Assembly: GCA_949358305.1 (NCBI GenBank)
Contig: OX442322.1
Location: 4,340,001 to 4,404,000 of the forward strand
Source of the DNA: Strigamia acuminata
Lineage: Eukaryota; Arthropoda; Chilopoda; Geophilomorpha; Linotaeniidae
DNA length: 64,000 bases
Reading direction: 5' to 3'
Within the stretch, counting starts at the first letter, position 1; every line of letters starts with the position of its first letter. This document shows, one piece after another, positions 19,564-29,946 of the stretch. Under the pieces are notes generated by a model that was not told where the DNA came from, searched no databases, and was given only the letters and a program-made list of their open reading frames with translations. The translations under genes and the position numbers were made by a program.

Positions 19564-20362
19564 GATGGTTGGTTTCCCTGCATTACAGGCCATTCGTTTG
19601 CTTTAATCATTGCCGAAAATTCCGTGAATTTCGCGGACTTTTGCGGCGAATTGCTATTTTCAGGTTTTCTGCTGGATTTTCGTCATTTCTTGGACATTTC
19701 AACGACGATTCGGCTTTCTAACAACGTCTGGACGACGTTGCACATCTGTCTGTATTAATTATCGCCGAAAATTCTGCGGGATAAGCGAATTTTGCAGCGA
19801 TTTTTTCTATTTACAGATTTACGACGATTTCCGCTCCTTTTTCCCGTGTTGCGACTGATCAACACGTATCGACGACGATCCACAGCAGCCAGTGCTGACT
19901 TCCACACGATTCTCCAGCTAATTTCGTCCGGAATTGCACGGTCTCGCAAATTTCGAGACGAATTTTCGATTTATTATCAGTTTTCATCGATTTTGCGACT
20001 CTACGACGTCGGAAAGACGTTTTGAACGAGAAACGAGACAATTCTCGCTGTGTTTTACCCCGGAGTGTACACAGCACCAACGATTTTGTATTATTTACGA
20101 CGCTTTAAGTGAAGAGCCTCATTTTATAAGAAGAATTTGGATTTTCGAATCCGAATTGCGCTTTTCTAACGGGTTTTTCGAGAAAACCCGCCCGTGCCTT
20201 TATCACGAGCTTATGTGACGTTACACAAGAGATTTATCACCTTTACGCTTTCCCTGTCGTTAAACTTTGTTATTATAAGATAGATTTAAGTTTTTTGGAG
20301 TGAAGTCATTGTTAGAATCGGTGCAACCCTTCGGACATTCCCTCCAAGTTGCACTTGTATTT

Positions 20363-20446
20363 TTGAGTAAGGCTGAGCCCTGCGCCACCTGACAATCCCC
20401 GCGGTCCCAGGTGACCACAAAGGACGTCAGGGGGACACTTACTCAA
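20363..20446 (+). other. Leader stem-loop of C4
   Basis: TTGAGTAAG (20363-20371) pairs with CTTACTCAA (20438-20446). The enclosed GC-rich segment includes CCACCTG and CAGGTGACC and can fold further. It ends 170 nt upstream of the gag ATG. A similar stem-loop occurs at the same place in C3. Confidence 0.5.
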
Positions 20447-20616
20447 GGTTCTCAGCTGATTGTAGCATCGGCTTCCAATTTGTGGTTTTCCGCCACGAAA
20501 GTGCTTCGATTAGTGTTTGTGATTGTGCCATCGGATTGTGCAGTCCTTCAACGACGCCAGTACCACTCTCAAAGTTTTTGTCGTGGTGTGCGAAGTCTAC
20601 ACTTTTTCACGTCAAG

Positions 20617-21187
20617 ATGCAGAAATCCGGATACGTGGAACCAACGATTGGGAAATGCCCGATGCTAGACATAAACAATTATGAATCATGGCGTTGTGCT
20701 ATGTGCATGCTTCTGAAATCTGAGGGCCTCTGGAGGCATGTAACCGAGGAGAAGGAGGCCGATTATTTATTGACTTTAACGCCCAAGGAGACTGAAAAAT
20801 ACATGATGAAAAAGGACAAGGCGTTGGGACATATTTATTGCTACGTGAGCGAGCCAAAACGCTCCACACTGGACAACGCCAATACCCCGAAAGAAGCTTG
20901 CGATATCCTGTCTAAAATCTTCGCTCCCAGCTCTCTGGCTCGTCAAGCAGCCATGAGATGGCAATTTTTAAGTCTCCACCTCGAGCCAAACGAGGACATG
21001 GTCGATTTCGTGGGTCGCGTTGACCTGCACGTACGCCAATTACGGGATATGCAGGAAGAAGTGTCGGACAAGCATCATGCTTATTAGTACCTGACTCGCC
21101 TACCCCCGGAATATGCCCAAGCCACGTTCGCAATTTACCACTGGCCTGTGACAAATTTTACACTGTCTAAAGTGTCCGAACAGTTAA
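20617..21187 (+). pseudogene. Copia C4 gag, first part
   Basis: Start ATG at 20617 follows GTCAAG. Codons read INNYESWRCAMCMLLKSEGLW, the usual copia gag beginning, then the helical gag domain with LSLHLEPNEDMVDFVGRVD. A TAG at 21085-21087 interrupts between HHAY and YLTRLPPEYAQ; Gln (CAG) is expected there by comparison with related gags. The frame stays open to VSEQLM, where C3 is inserted at 21188 after GTTAA. Confidence 0.88.
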
Positions 21188-21653
21188 TGAAGAGTTGCGA
21201 TGGCCTGTGCGCTGTCTAAATAACTCGAAACATTGTTTTCGGCTTGGCGGATAAATCGGACACGCGTCCGCCATTTTCTTTTATTACAAAAGTAATGTCT
21301 AACATAAAACCCGGTTCGAGGCTAATTGTCCTCGGTTTGAAACATAATGAAATGATAGAACAAATCAAAGCTTTGAAGCATTGATTCATTCTTTACAGAA
21401 TGACAGAAGTAATTAATAGATCAAACAGAACAGAATAAACAATAACTGCTCTTTTGAGCAGGCGACAAAGGGAGAAGCGCCATTGTAAATAAACGATCGG
21501 TCGCAGCAACGTAACACGTATTATATAAAAACAAGATTGACCGATCTCATACACGGGTCAGTAAACAACGGCGCATCAAATGCACTAAGCCAGAAAAGTG
21601 CATTTAAGAACACACGCGCATGGAAAGGCAAACAGCAAAACGCCAACCCAACA
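21188..21653 (-). repeat. 3' LTR of C3
   Basis: 466 bp. On the minus strand it runs from TGTTGGGTTGGCG to GCAACTCTTCA. Same length and about 98% identical to 50061-50526. Confidence 0.93.
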
Positions 21654-21663
21654 AATCCCCCTT
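21654..21663 (-). other. Polypurine tract of C3
   Basis: AAGGGGGATT on the minus strand, touching the 3' LTR. Nearly the same tract precedes the C1 LTR. Confidence 0.82.
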
Positions 21664-21670
21664 CGTTTAG

Positions 21671-24600
21671 CTATTTGTCAACCACAAAGATATATTCGCA
21701 TAGCGCGTTTAACCTGGATTTTGCTAACCATTTCGTTAGGATATCGGCGACATTCAATTTGCCGGAAACATGCTTGATCAAAAACGTTCCCTTCTCGAAC
21801 CAATCTCTAAGGAAATGAAGCTTCACGTCTATATGTTTATTTGCACTATTCTCAATCCTATTCTTACAGTATTGGATAGCCGGCTGGCTTTCAGCAAAAA
21901 CACAGGGCGTATTTCGCTCGAGACAAAATATTATACTCGCATCGTAAAGGCGCTCGAACCAAATTATTTCTTTCACCCCATCGACCACGGCGAGAAATTC
22001 GCTTTCCATGATCGACAGGGAGGTCATCGATTGTTTGTGGCAATTCCACGAGATGGGAATGCCACCCATATAGACAATATGTCCCCCAAAGCTTCGTCTT
22101 TTGTCTTGATCTAGGGCAAACGACGCGTCGGTGTAAATTGTCAAATTCTCGTTTTTACAGTTCGATAAGTTAATCGAATAATTCGACGTGGTGGCCAAAT
22201 ATCGCAGGACCTGTAGTAACATATTGACATGGCGCGTCGAATGCGTCTCGTTATACTGGGAAAGCACTATTACTGAAAACAGTATGTCGGGTCTGGTTCG
22301 GCTGGCGATGAACAATAGACTTCCGACCAAAGATCTGTACGGGAATGAATTGTCGACTTTTTCCCCGGTTCTTACACTTTGAATCATGGTTCCCGGGGTT
22401 ACTGGAACTTTTACTCGATGGCACGAGTCAATCCCGTACGCTTTGCAAAGCTTTTCAATATATTTCCGTTGGTGGATTTTAATCATGCCCCCGGACCTAT
22501 CAAACTCGATTCCTAAAAGTAAAGTTACGGGTCCCAGACTCACTACTTCAAACGATTCCCGTAACCACTTTAAAACGCATTGTTCCACATAGTCATCCTT
22601 GGAGAATAGGACGATATCGTCCACGTAGAAGATGACTATCGCGTCGTTGTCTAGGGCATAGACACAGTTTAAACCCAACAACGGTTGAAAGCCCAATTCA
22701 AGTAGTCGTATGTGGAGGATCTGGTACCACATACGACCGGACTGGTGTAATCCATAAAGTGCTTTTAAAAGCATCCAGCATTTATGCTGATTATGGGCGG
22801 TACGATATCCCTTGGGGATCTCCATGTACTGTACCGTATCGAGGTCCCCGTAAAGGTACGTGGCCTTGATATCCAGGTGTAAATCCCGCCATCTCTTAAG
22901 TATTACCAAAGTGCAAAAGAACACTATTACTAGCACGAAGTTGACGACAAGGGAGAACACCTCCGTAAAGTCAACTCCGGGCTTTTGCTTAAAGCCCTGT
23001 GCAACGAGTCGGGCTCGGTAGCGTTGGATAACACCCGTGTGGTCGCGTTTCATTTTGTATATCCATTTCGATCCCAAGAGAGTCGTACCTTCGTCTAAAG
23101 TTGTTTTGTCAACTTCCTTGTAAATCGTTCTTTCATCGAACACATCAATTTCCTCTCTCATGGCTTTTATCCAATCAGGACGCTTGATGTGATACATGGC
23201 TTCTTTGTAGGTTTCTGGCTCGACGGCACAGAAACCTGCAAACCCTAACGGTTCACCGTCCCCCTCTAATGTCTTAAAGTCAAATAAGGTCGCATCATAT
23301 GCGTACCCTTCTTCATCGCACCACCGTGCAATATCAACTCGACTTCTTATCTTATCCTTTAAGGGCGTGATGTAAACAACATCTATTTGTCCCGCCGTTG
23401 CTTCGTCTTTACGGACGGATGCGCGTCGTTCCCATTCCGCCATATTTAACGGCAGTAGTTCCGGGTGTAACATCACGTTCCCTTTCTTTTTCTTTGATCG
23501 TGATCCACGTCGTGTTTGAACCCCAGGAGGAATTTCAGGTTCCCCATCGTTGTCAGGATAGACGTTGAAGTAATTCCCATCATCCCCCTTCGCCTCACCA
23601 ATTTCTTCAACAGGCTCATCCTCTGTATCTCTGTCCCCAAGAATAGGGTTCCCCTCAACGGGTATAAGTGGGGGTTGCTGAGCCGCCTGTTTAGCGACTG
23701 TATTCAATTCAGGTCTAAAAGCAGGCTTTGGGGTCGTGGGCAATGCGGGTTTCACTTTTTGCTGCGGAACAGGTTGTGGGACTTCCTGTATCGCAGGAAG
23801 GGGTTTCGGGATCTCCGGAACTTCTAAGACCTTCGGGATCTCCAGAGCCTTCTTAATTATTGGGTCGCCAGCAACACTGTCGTTGTCAGAAAATGATTCA
23901 TTGAACGAGTCCGAACTCAAAGCATCAAAGTCATTCTCAAGTTCAGGCGACGTGACCGTCCCTAATTCAAACCAGAAATTGTTCTCAAATATCTTGACGT
24001 GTTTAGACAAAAACACTTGATTTTTATTTGGATCCCAAATTCTATAGCCGCGTGTAGAAGCGGCGTACCCAACTAATGCCCCAGCCCATGCCCTGTCTTG
24101 TAATTTCCCAACCCGAGTTTGAGAAGGGATGTGAACATACGTCAGTGAACCGATACACTTGACATGGTGAAGGGACAGTTTCTTGTTATGAAACACATTA
24201 TATGGTGTTTTCCCGCCAATTCCCATATGCGGAAATCGATTTTTCAGATATACAACTGAAACGGCAAGTTCTGCCCATAAAGTAAGGGGGAATTTGTTCT
24301 CGATAAGGAGTGCCCGGACTCTATTAATAATGGTACGATTAGCCCTTTCCGCGACCGAATTCATTTCTGGGCTGTATGCATTAGTCCTCATACACTTAAG
24401 CCCAATTGTCGCCACATAATTGTCCCATTGTCTAGATACAAACTCCCCTATGTTGTCCGTTTTGATGGTCTTAACCTTCTTAGAGGTTGTCCTTTCGATT
24501 TCAAGCAGTCATTGTTTGAAATGCCCCAAAACGTCATTTTCCGTTTCATAATAATTATCTACATAAAGCGGGAAAAATCATCGATGAGAATGAGATAATA

Positions 24601-24880
24601 GTGTGCCCCACCCAATGTTTGAACTGGGGCGGGGCCCCACACGTCTAAGTGAACTATTTCCAAAATGCCTTTCGTAGTAATTCCAATTATCGGGGGAAAA
24701 CTAGCACCTGTGCTCTTCGCCCTGGCACAAGAATCACACGTTGACAACTCCTTATTCGAGAGTTTCAGCCCAAAAACCTCAGTTGACTTCTCCAAACCCG
24801 CAATTCCTTTTGCATTTAAATGCCCAAAGCGGGAGTGCCAAATGTCCATCGTTTGGGCCTTCTCCTTCTTGTCAAATGTT
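21671..24880 (-). pseudogene. Copia C3 pol, second part (pre-integrase to RNase H)
   Basis: Begins after A's insertion site with MDIWHSRFGHLN and CDSCARAKSTG (24849 down), then integrase (HLDVWGPAPV, LILIDDFSRFM). In about 24415-24570 there are two stops at positions where Trp is expected, plus a frameshift. From 24415 the frame is open for 914 codons to 21671: the integrase end (NSVAERANRT), a Pro/Glu-rich linker, RT with VFSLVVNFVLVIVFFCTL, DIKATYLYGD and the active site IFYVDDIVLF (about 22620), then RNase H with YTDASFALDQD and DILTKWL at the C-terminus. RT and RNase H are preserved; integrase is not. Confidence 0.92.
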
Positions 24881-26630
24881 TGTGACGATTCTACTTTTGG
24901 GCTAATTTATTAGTCCTTTTGAGATAGATAATTCGGTTTATACAAGACGTTGCTAAGTTTAGCAACAACCTAACCGAGATAAGCTACGGAAGCCCTTACA
25001 AACATGACTATGTGATCAAGCAGAAAATAACTTACAGTTTTAGTGTGATGTAACATATTTATTATTAAATATTAATCAATAACAAAGATGGGTTCTGGAC
25101 GCGTGTAAACGGGCGGCATCAACTGGTTGAGGATCCGGGCGAAGCCAGAGGGATACGGCTGACTTGCGGCATCGTCACAAATATCGCTACGGAGACATAT
25201 TTGGTCCGCAGCATCGATTATCTAAATATGTGAAGAGTCCTTCGCATAAACAGGAATATTCGGCAGAATATTCCATTGTCTCAAATGAATAAAAGTAAAG
25301 TGATTAGTGTAATACAACAAATGAATTGTTGTATAAATATTAATTGGGCGGGGACTGTCACGACAATTGAAAGAACGTCGCGGGAGTTGTTGAGACTCCA
25401 TCCGCCAGCATGCCTTACGACGACAAGATCTCGTGATCAGGCGCCGAGTATTTAATTGTGTGCTTTAACTCGCTATCGGTGGTACCAACCACGAGGTAAA
25501 CATTTCTATGGACTTACCGGTATAAAAAGATATTGCCAATACAGGATTACCAATGCCCGAGTAATTTATTTAACACGGTGTTGTTCAACTCCTGTTCACG
25601 GGTTACTAACCCGGAGGGTACGATGGGGCGGGGACCGTCACGACGGTCGAGAGAACCATCGCGAGAGGATTTGACTCCTCCATCCGCCAGCATGCCTTAC
25701 GATGACGGGATCCAATGATCGAGCACCGGGTAAAATATTATTTGGCCACTGCCGTTGGATTACCATTATCCAGGTAGTTATTTATCGCAACATCTGAAGA
25801 TATTACTCACGGGCTACCAACCCGGCGTGTTACCTGTGCATTAGGCCTTTACCGACTTTTAACGAGCGGAAGGACCAATCGTAGAAAGACGGGAACCTGC
25901 GTGGGCTGTTTACAACAACCATCCTGCAGCGGACTGTGGCCAGTTAGCTGAGGGACCTACTTTCATTTAGCAAGGTCGTACTGTATACGACCGTTATATT
26001 AAGCCACCGTACGAAGTCCTACTGTCCCGTAGAACAGCTGGCTAACGTTACGGGGCCATTTCATGCGGATGCATGTCTATTACCGGAGTTAGCCTTCCCG
26101 AAATAGCCCTACAACAGCAATAACAAAATAGTAATGAATACTAACTGTGGAGAGCTGAGGTGGCCTGATGTGTCGATAGAGAATAATGAAATCAAACGAT
26201 AACAATTCAACTACAGACAATATACAAGTTCAGTTATCAAGCCAAGCACTGGAAGTGAGAAAACTGAAGCTTATATAGTTCTGTAGAACTACTAGATTGG
26301 CGACAGCCAATCAGCGTACGAATCGGTGGATTCGTGGGTCACTAGTCCGGACCTAATATATGACTATGTCCAGATGGGCCCAGTTGGGGTCTGGAAAGGT
26401 CCGATTGGTTCCCTTTGACAGGTAAGTAATGTGGATATTGATTCGATAGAATCAACACCATCAAGTAATTAATACTTAATTCATATTGAATAAAATAGTT
26501 ATATTTTATTCACCGTGTTTAAATAATTATTTATCACACTTTTTAGTTTTAACCAGTTTGAAATACGCGCGTTGGTTAAACAGCGCCATCTATGGTGAAC
26601 ATTGATAACTATCGATTTGTAATCATCACA
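24881..26630 (-). repeat. 3' LTR of element A
   Basis: 1750 bp, TGTGACGATTCTAC to AATCATCACA. The sense strand has AGATGGCGCT about 40 nt from its start and a TATA box (CTATATAAGC) near 26280. About 280 bp apart, two GC-rich blocks repeat the pattern GGGCGGGGACYGTCACGAC ... CATCCGCCAGCATGCCTTAC (25347-25450 and 25626-25730). No ORF of note. Confidence 0.93.
26269..26280 (-). promoter_or_regulatory. TATA box of the element A LTR
   Basis: Minus strand reads AACTATATAAGC, the same as the B LTR promoter (CTATATAAGC near 38330). Transcription start is inferred about 25-30 nt downstream in the sense direction. Confidence 0.6.
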
Positions 26631-26642
26631 CATCCCCCGGTG
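26631..26642 (-). other. Polypurine tract of element A
   Basis: CACCGGGGGATG on the minus strand, next to the 3' LTR. The same CACCGGGGGA appears at 29869-29878 (-) and at three sites in B. Confidence 0.82.
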
Positions 26643-27377
26643 ACAAGCATAGAGTTTACTAACTCTCGATTGTCATTCTTAATGGATAAGAATGTTCACC
26701 TAATTCTATCGAATTAATCCACTTGGTAAGTTTTTTATTACCTTAATCATGTTATTTCTTTCAGAAACTTCGTCACCCGATTAGACTAATCGGCTTCCCT
26801 GTACAACGCAACTCCCGGTTGCTAAGCGACGGAAATGAACTCGTCCGAACATGGATTCATGTTCGAGAAAACTAATTTCGATAGAAATTTTATTTCTCTG
26901 TCAAATAAACTTCTTCATAGTTCGTTAACCATTCAAGATAATCAATAAAGAATAAACTTATGCAAACTTTATTTATTGAAAATCTAAACTACTAATTTTT
27001 TATTACGACTGTCATAAAAAATTATCGAATTTCAACTTGAAATTCTTTAATACTTCGATCAAAGCAAAATAAACACAAAATTTCCACAAGTAATTATGAA
27101 ATTGCAAATAAATCAAACAAACATATATTAATATGATTAGTTCAAAATAACAACCAAATTGAATTCGGAAAACAAAACAGATTAAATTGAATCCAATTTT
27201 AAATCAAACTATATTCTTATGAATATTTAAATAATTAGTTCAAGATCTTGAAACCAAACAAACACAACACTCATGAGAATATTTCTTAATTGTAAAAACA
27301 CAACAAAACACTTGGAGTATTTTTAGTCATAAAAATCTCCACTCGGAAAAAATAAACGAATGTTAATTTTGTCCCTT

Positions 27378-28823
27378 TTAATCCTTCTTTTCGACATCAG
27401 CCGAAACCTTCTCTTCCTTCTTCTCGACTTCAGCAGAAGTCAGAAAATCGGATTCTTCCGTCGCTTCAGTCGAGGCGGCAGAAAACACGGCTTCTACGGA
27501 AGCTTCCATTTCCTCTGGGCTCGGAGGTGGGAACGGCAGATCCTCGAGCAACTCAGCCACGAAATCGACGACGGAAAGCAGCTCTTCAGCGTCCTCGAAC
27601 TGTGCTTCGTCCGAAGTTTCAGACTTAGGCGTGATAGGAGCGCTCGACACGTCGATTACGACCGCTGGAGGATCCTCCACGGGTTTAGCCAACGCTTCTA
27701 CAGCCTGTTGAAGCTTACGAGCTCGCCCTCGTGCCAAGATGTTGGTTCGTTGAACCTTGGCAATTTCTCTCGCTCGGTCGAGCGTCAGACAGCCTCGCCC
27801 TCGCGACATCGCTCTTGGTCGAACGAATTCTTCCTGCACCTCGCTTCCAGCGCTCTCGACGGCTTGGACAGTTTCAGTAGAAACTTCGGAGTCCTCAGAT
27901 GGCGGCGGCGACTGTCGAAGGAGTTCGACTCTTACACCGGCGTTGGCTTCAGCACGGGCCCAGGTAAGGAAGCGCGGGTCGATGTACACAGCCTCGCCGC
28001 GGCTGTTTAGAAACAATCGGCACTTGGGGCAGTGAGCCCAACATCGCTTCTCATTCGGCTTAATGCCTTTCACCACGTGGGGCTGAACTTCCTTGCGCCA
28101 CGGCTCCGAACGCGGTCGCGTTTTCCTTCCACGGCAGTTTGGACAACGCATTAGAGAAGAGCCTGCGGATGCACCGCAGCACCACCCACAGCCGACGCAA
28201 AATGGGCAGATCGTCTCTGTTGCCTGGTCCGTCACGATGTTATCGTGAGGTATTCCGGCTGCCATGTCTCGTTCGCACTGCTCCTTGCGCAGGCGGGCCT
28301 TCTCATCCTTCTTTCTGGCCTTGTTGGCCGCTCGGTACTCGCGGTTGCGAGAAACAGGCTCAGAATAACGCAGAGCGCCCGGCGGCGGCTCGTTCCATCC
28401 GTATTCGGATGCCGAAGATTCAGCACCGGCAGGAAGATGTGCAACAGACGTTGGTTGTCCTGCCACAGTCGGTGCAGCTGCATTTGACGGGTTGGCGACG
28501 GTGGGCGCCACGCTTGCAGTTGGCGGCCGAAATTCTGGCGAATGCGGGGCCAACGGGACGTTGATAACGTTCGCGGGCGGATACGCCACCTGGGCCAGCG
28601 GGGCCAATTGCGCCGACTCATAAACGGTTGGCTGTGCAGATGTGGATGGGGCCTGCATCATCGCATTTAAGTCGAGCGGAAGTCCGTCCGGATGGACGCT
28701 CAGCCAATTTAGCGTTGCTAACTGCAGTGGCGTCAGGGCATACATGGAGGCTGGTGCCGTTGGTATCGGTTGGGCCCTCAAATATGCACGTTCCGCTGAA
28801 CGGCGTTGCTCGTCACTAGACAA
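27378..28823 (-). CDS. Element A third ORF, DnaJ-like Cys cluster, 481 aa
   Basis: Uninterrupted ORF downstream of pol in the sense direction. Residues 1-145 are Ala/Pro-rich and low in complexity. About 155-190 are basic (REYRAANKARKKDEKARLRK). A Cys cluster at about 205-240 reads CPFCVGCGWCC ... MRCPNCRGRK, close to the CxxCxGxG zinc-binding repeats of DnaJ, and a further pair CWAHCPKC follows at about 260. The C-terminal 150 residues are acidic with a Lys/Glu tail. No signal peptide or membrane helix is seen, so it is not an envelope protein. The ORF is clearly GC-richer than the sequence around it, suggesting strong coding constraint or acquisition from elsewhere. A role in RNA or chromatin binding is only a guess. 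Confidence 0.7.
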   Translation of the reverse strand: MSSDEQRRSAERAYLRAQPIPTAPASMYALTPLQLATLNWLSVHPDGLPLDLNAMMQAPSTSAQPTVYESAQLAPLAQVAYPPANVINVPLAPHSPEFRPPTASVAPTVANPSNAAAPTVAGQPTSVAHLPAGAESSASEYGWNEPPPGALRYSEPVSRNREYRAANKARKKDEKARLRKEQCERDMAAGIPHDNIVTDQATETICPFCVGCGWCCGASAGSSLMRCPNCRGRKTRPRSEPWRKEVQPHVVKGIKPNEKRCWAHCPKCRLFLNSRGEAVYIDPRFLTWARAEANAGVRVELLRQSPPPSEDSEVSTETVQAVESAGSEVQEEFVRPRAMSRGRGCLTLDRAREIAKVQRTNILARGRARKLQQAVEALAKPVEDPPAVVIDVSSAPITPKSETSDEAQFEDAEELLSVVDFVAELLEDLPFPPPSPEEMEASVEAVFSAASTEATEESDFLTSAEVEKKEEKVSADVEKKD

Positions 28824-29946
28824 GGTGGACGAGCTGGAACTTTCATGACGGTGTCGTCAATGACTCCGTTTTGAACGGTGTTTACCGCTTCCCATCTGCA
28901 GACGCAAATAAATTATTTTATTAAAAATAATTCCACACTAAATAGTCATTCTTTGAGTCCAAAGAATTAAAACGTATTGTTCGCAACGAAGAATACACAA
29001 GTCGAGTTATTTATAACCCTTAACACGTGACACTAATGAGTCACATTCCCCTTGTGTTTATGACACGAGAATGGACTCGCCTGACAGCGATTTTCATCGA
29101 AAATCGCAACTTGTTGATTTTTTCAAAAGAAAAATCCCCGTAGTTTCTATAAACTATTTAATTCCATCTTTGAATATCAAAAATAAACTTCGTATTAATT
29201 AATTAACACTTAGTCTAATAAATATCTCATATTGAAAATTCATCGTTAAATAATTTATCCAAGCCTCGACCGCGACTTGATTTAAATAATTAGTGCCCAC
29301 GTACTTAAACTTAATAAATAATTATTAAATTTAACCCAACTATTCGACTGAATAGCTAAACTTCCAGAGTGATTTAATGCCGATTCACGCTTATAATACA
29401 CGTGAATTTTTTAACTTTTATCGGGACGCCGATATTTTCAATTGTTGCGAACAATTTTCAAATTCTTTAGTCAAAGAATATTAACGAAAACTACTTACAA
29501 TTAGAAGCTAATTTTCCGGTTTTGAAGTCGGCTGAATGAATTAGCGTCGAAATTCTCAAGTCGAAAAAGTGAAGAGGAACGAAGGGACGAAGTCACTTAT
29601 ATCCACGTGTGTTACGAAGTGTTTGTGTGCAATGAACCCTGGGAATTTTATTCCCTATTAATTGTCGGGTTCGAGGTTTAATCACACCTCGTAAGTCTCA
29701 TTTCCTCGTGAAGAGGCGAGATTATCACTTTTCAAAGTAATTCTCTGTGTTTTAATTAAAATACATACAAATCTGACCAAACAATAAAATATTCCATCGA
29801 ATATTTTAACTTATCGCAACAAATTCATATTTTTTAATATAAATTTCAATAAATATCGTAATATCTTGTCCCCCGGTGTTGAGATTATAAATCACTACAC
29901 CTGTCAGACATGTAAATATTTACAGTCTTCAAGTTTTGAATAAAAC
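28824..29946 (-). other. Non-coding spacer between pol and ORF3 of A
   Basis: About 1.1 kb, AT-rich, no ORF. It holds a CACCGGGGGA copy at 29869-29878 just after pol. No clear splice acceptor consensus was picked out, though ORF3 would need its own RNA or internal initiation. Confidence 0.55.

Noticed and set aside
22188-24020. Plus-strand ORFs across C3 pol
   Set aside because: Antisense to a clear RT and RNase H coding frame.
27360-28035. Plus-strand ORFs of 216 and 92 codons opposite element A ORF3
   Set aside because: Long open antisense frames are expected opposite a GC-rich coding region; composition and motifs favour the minus strand.
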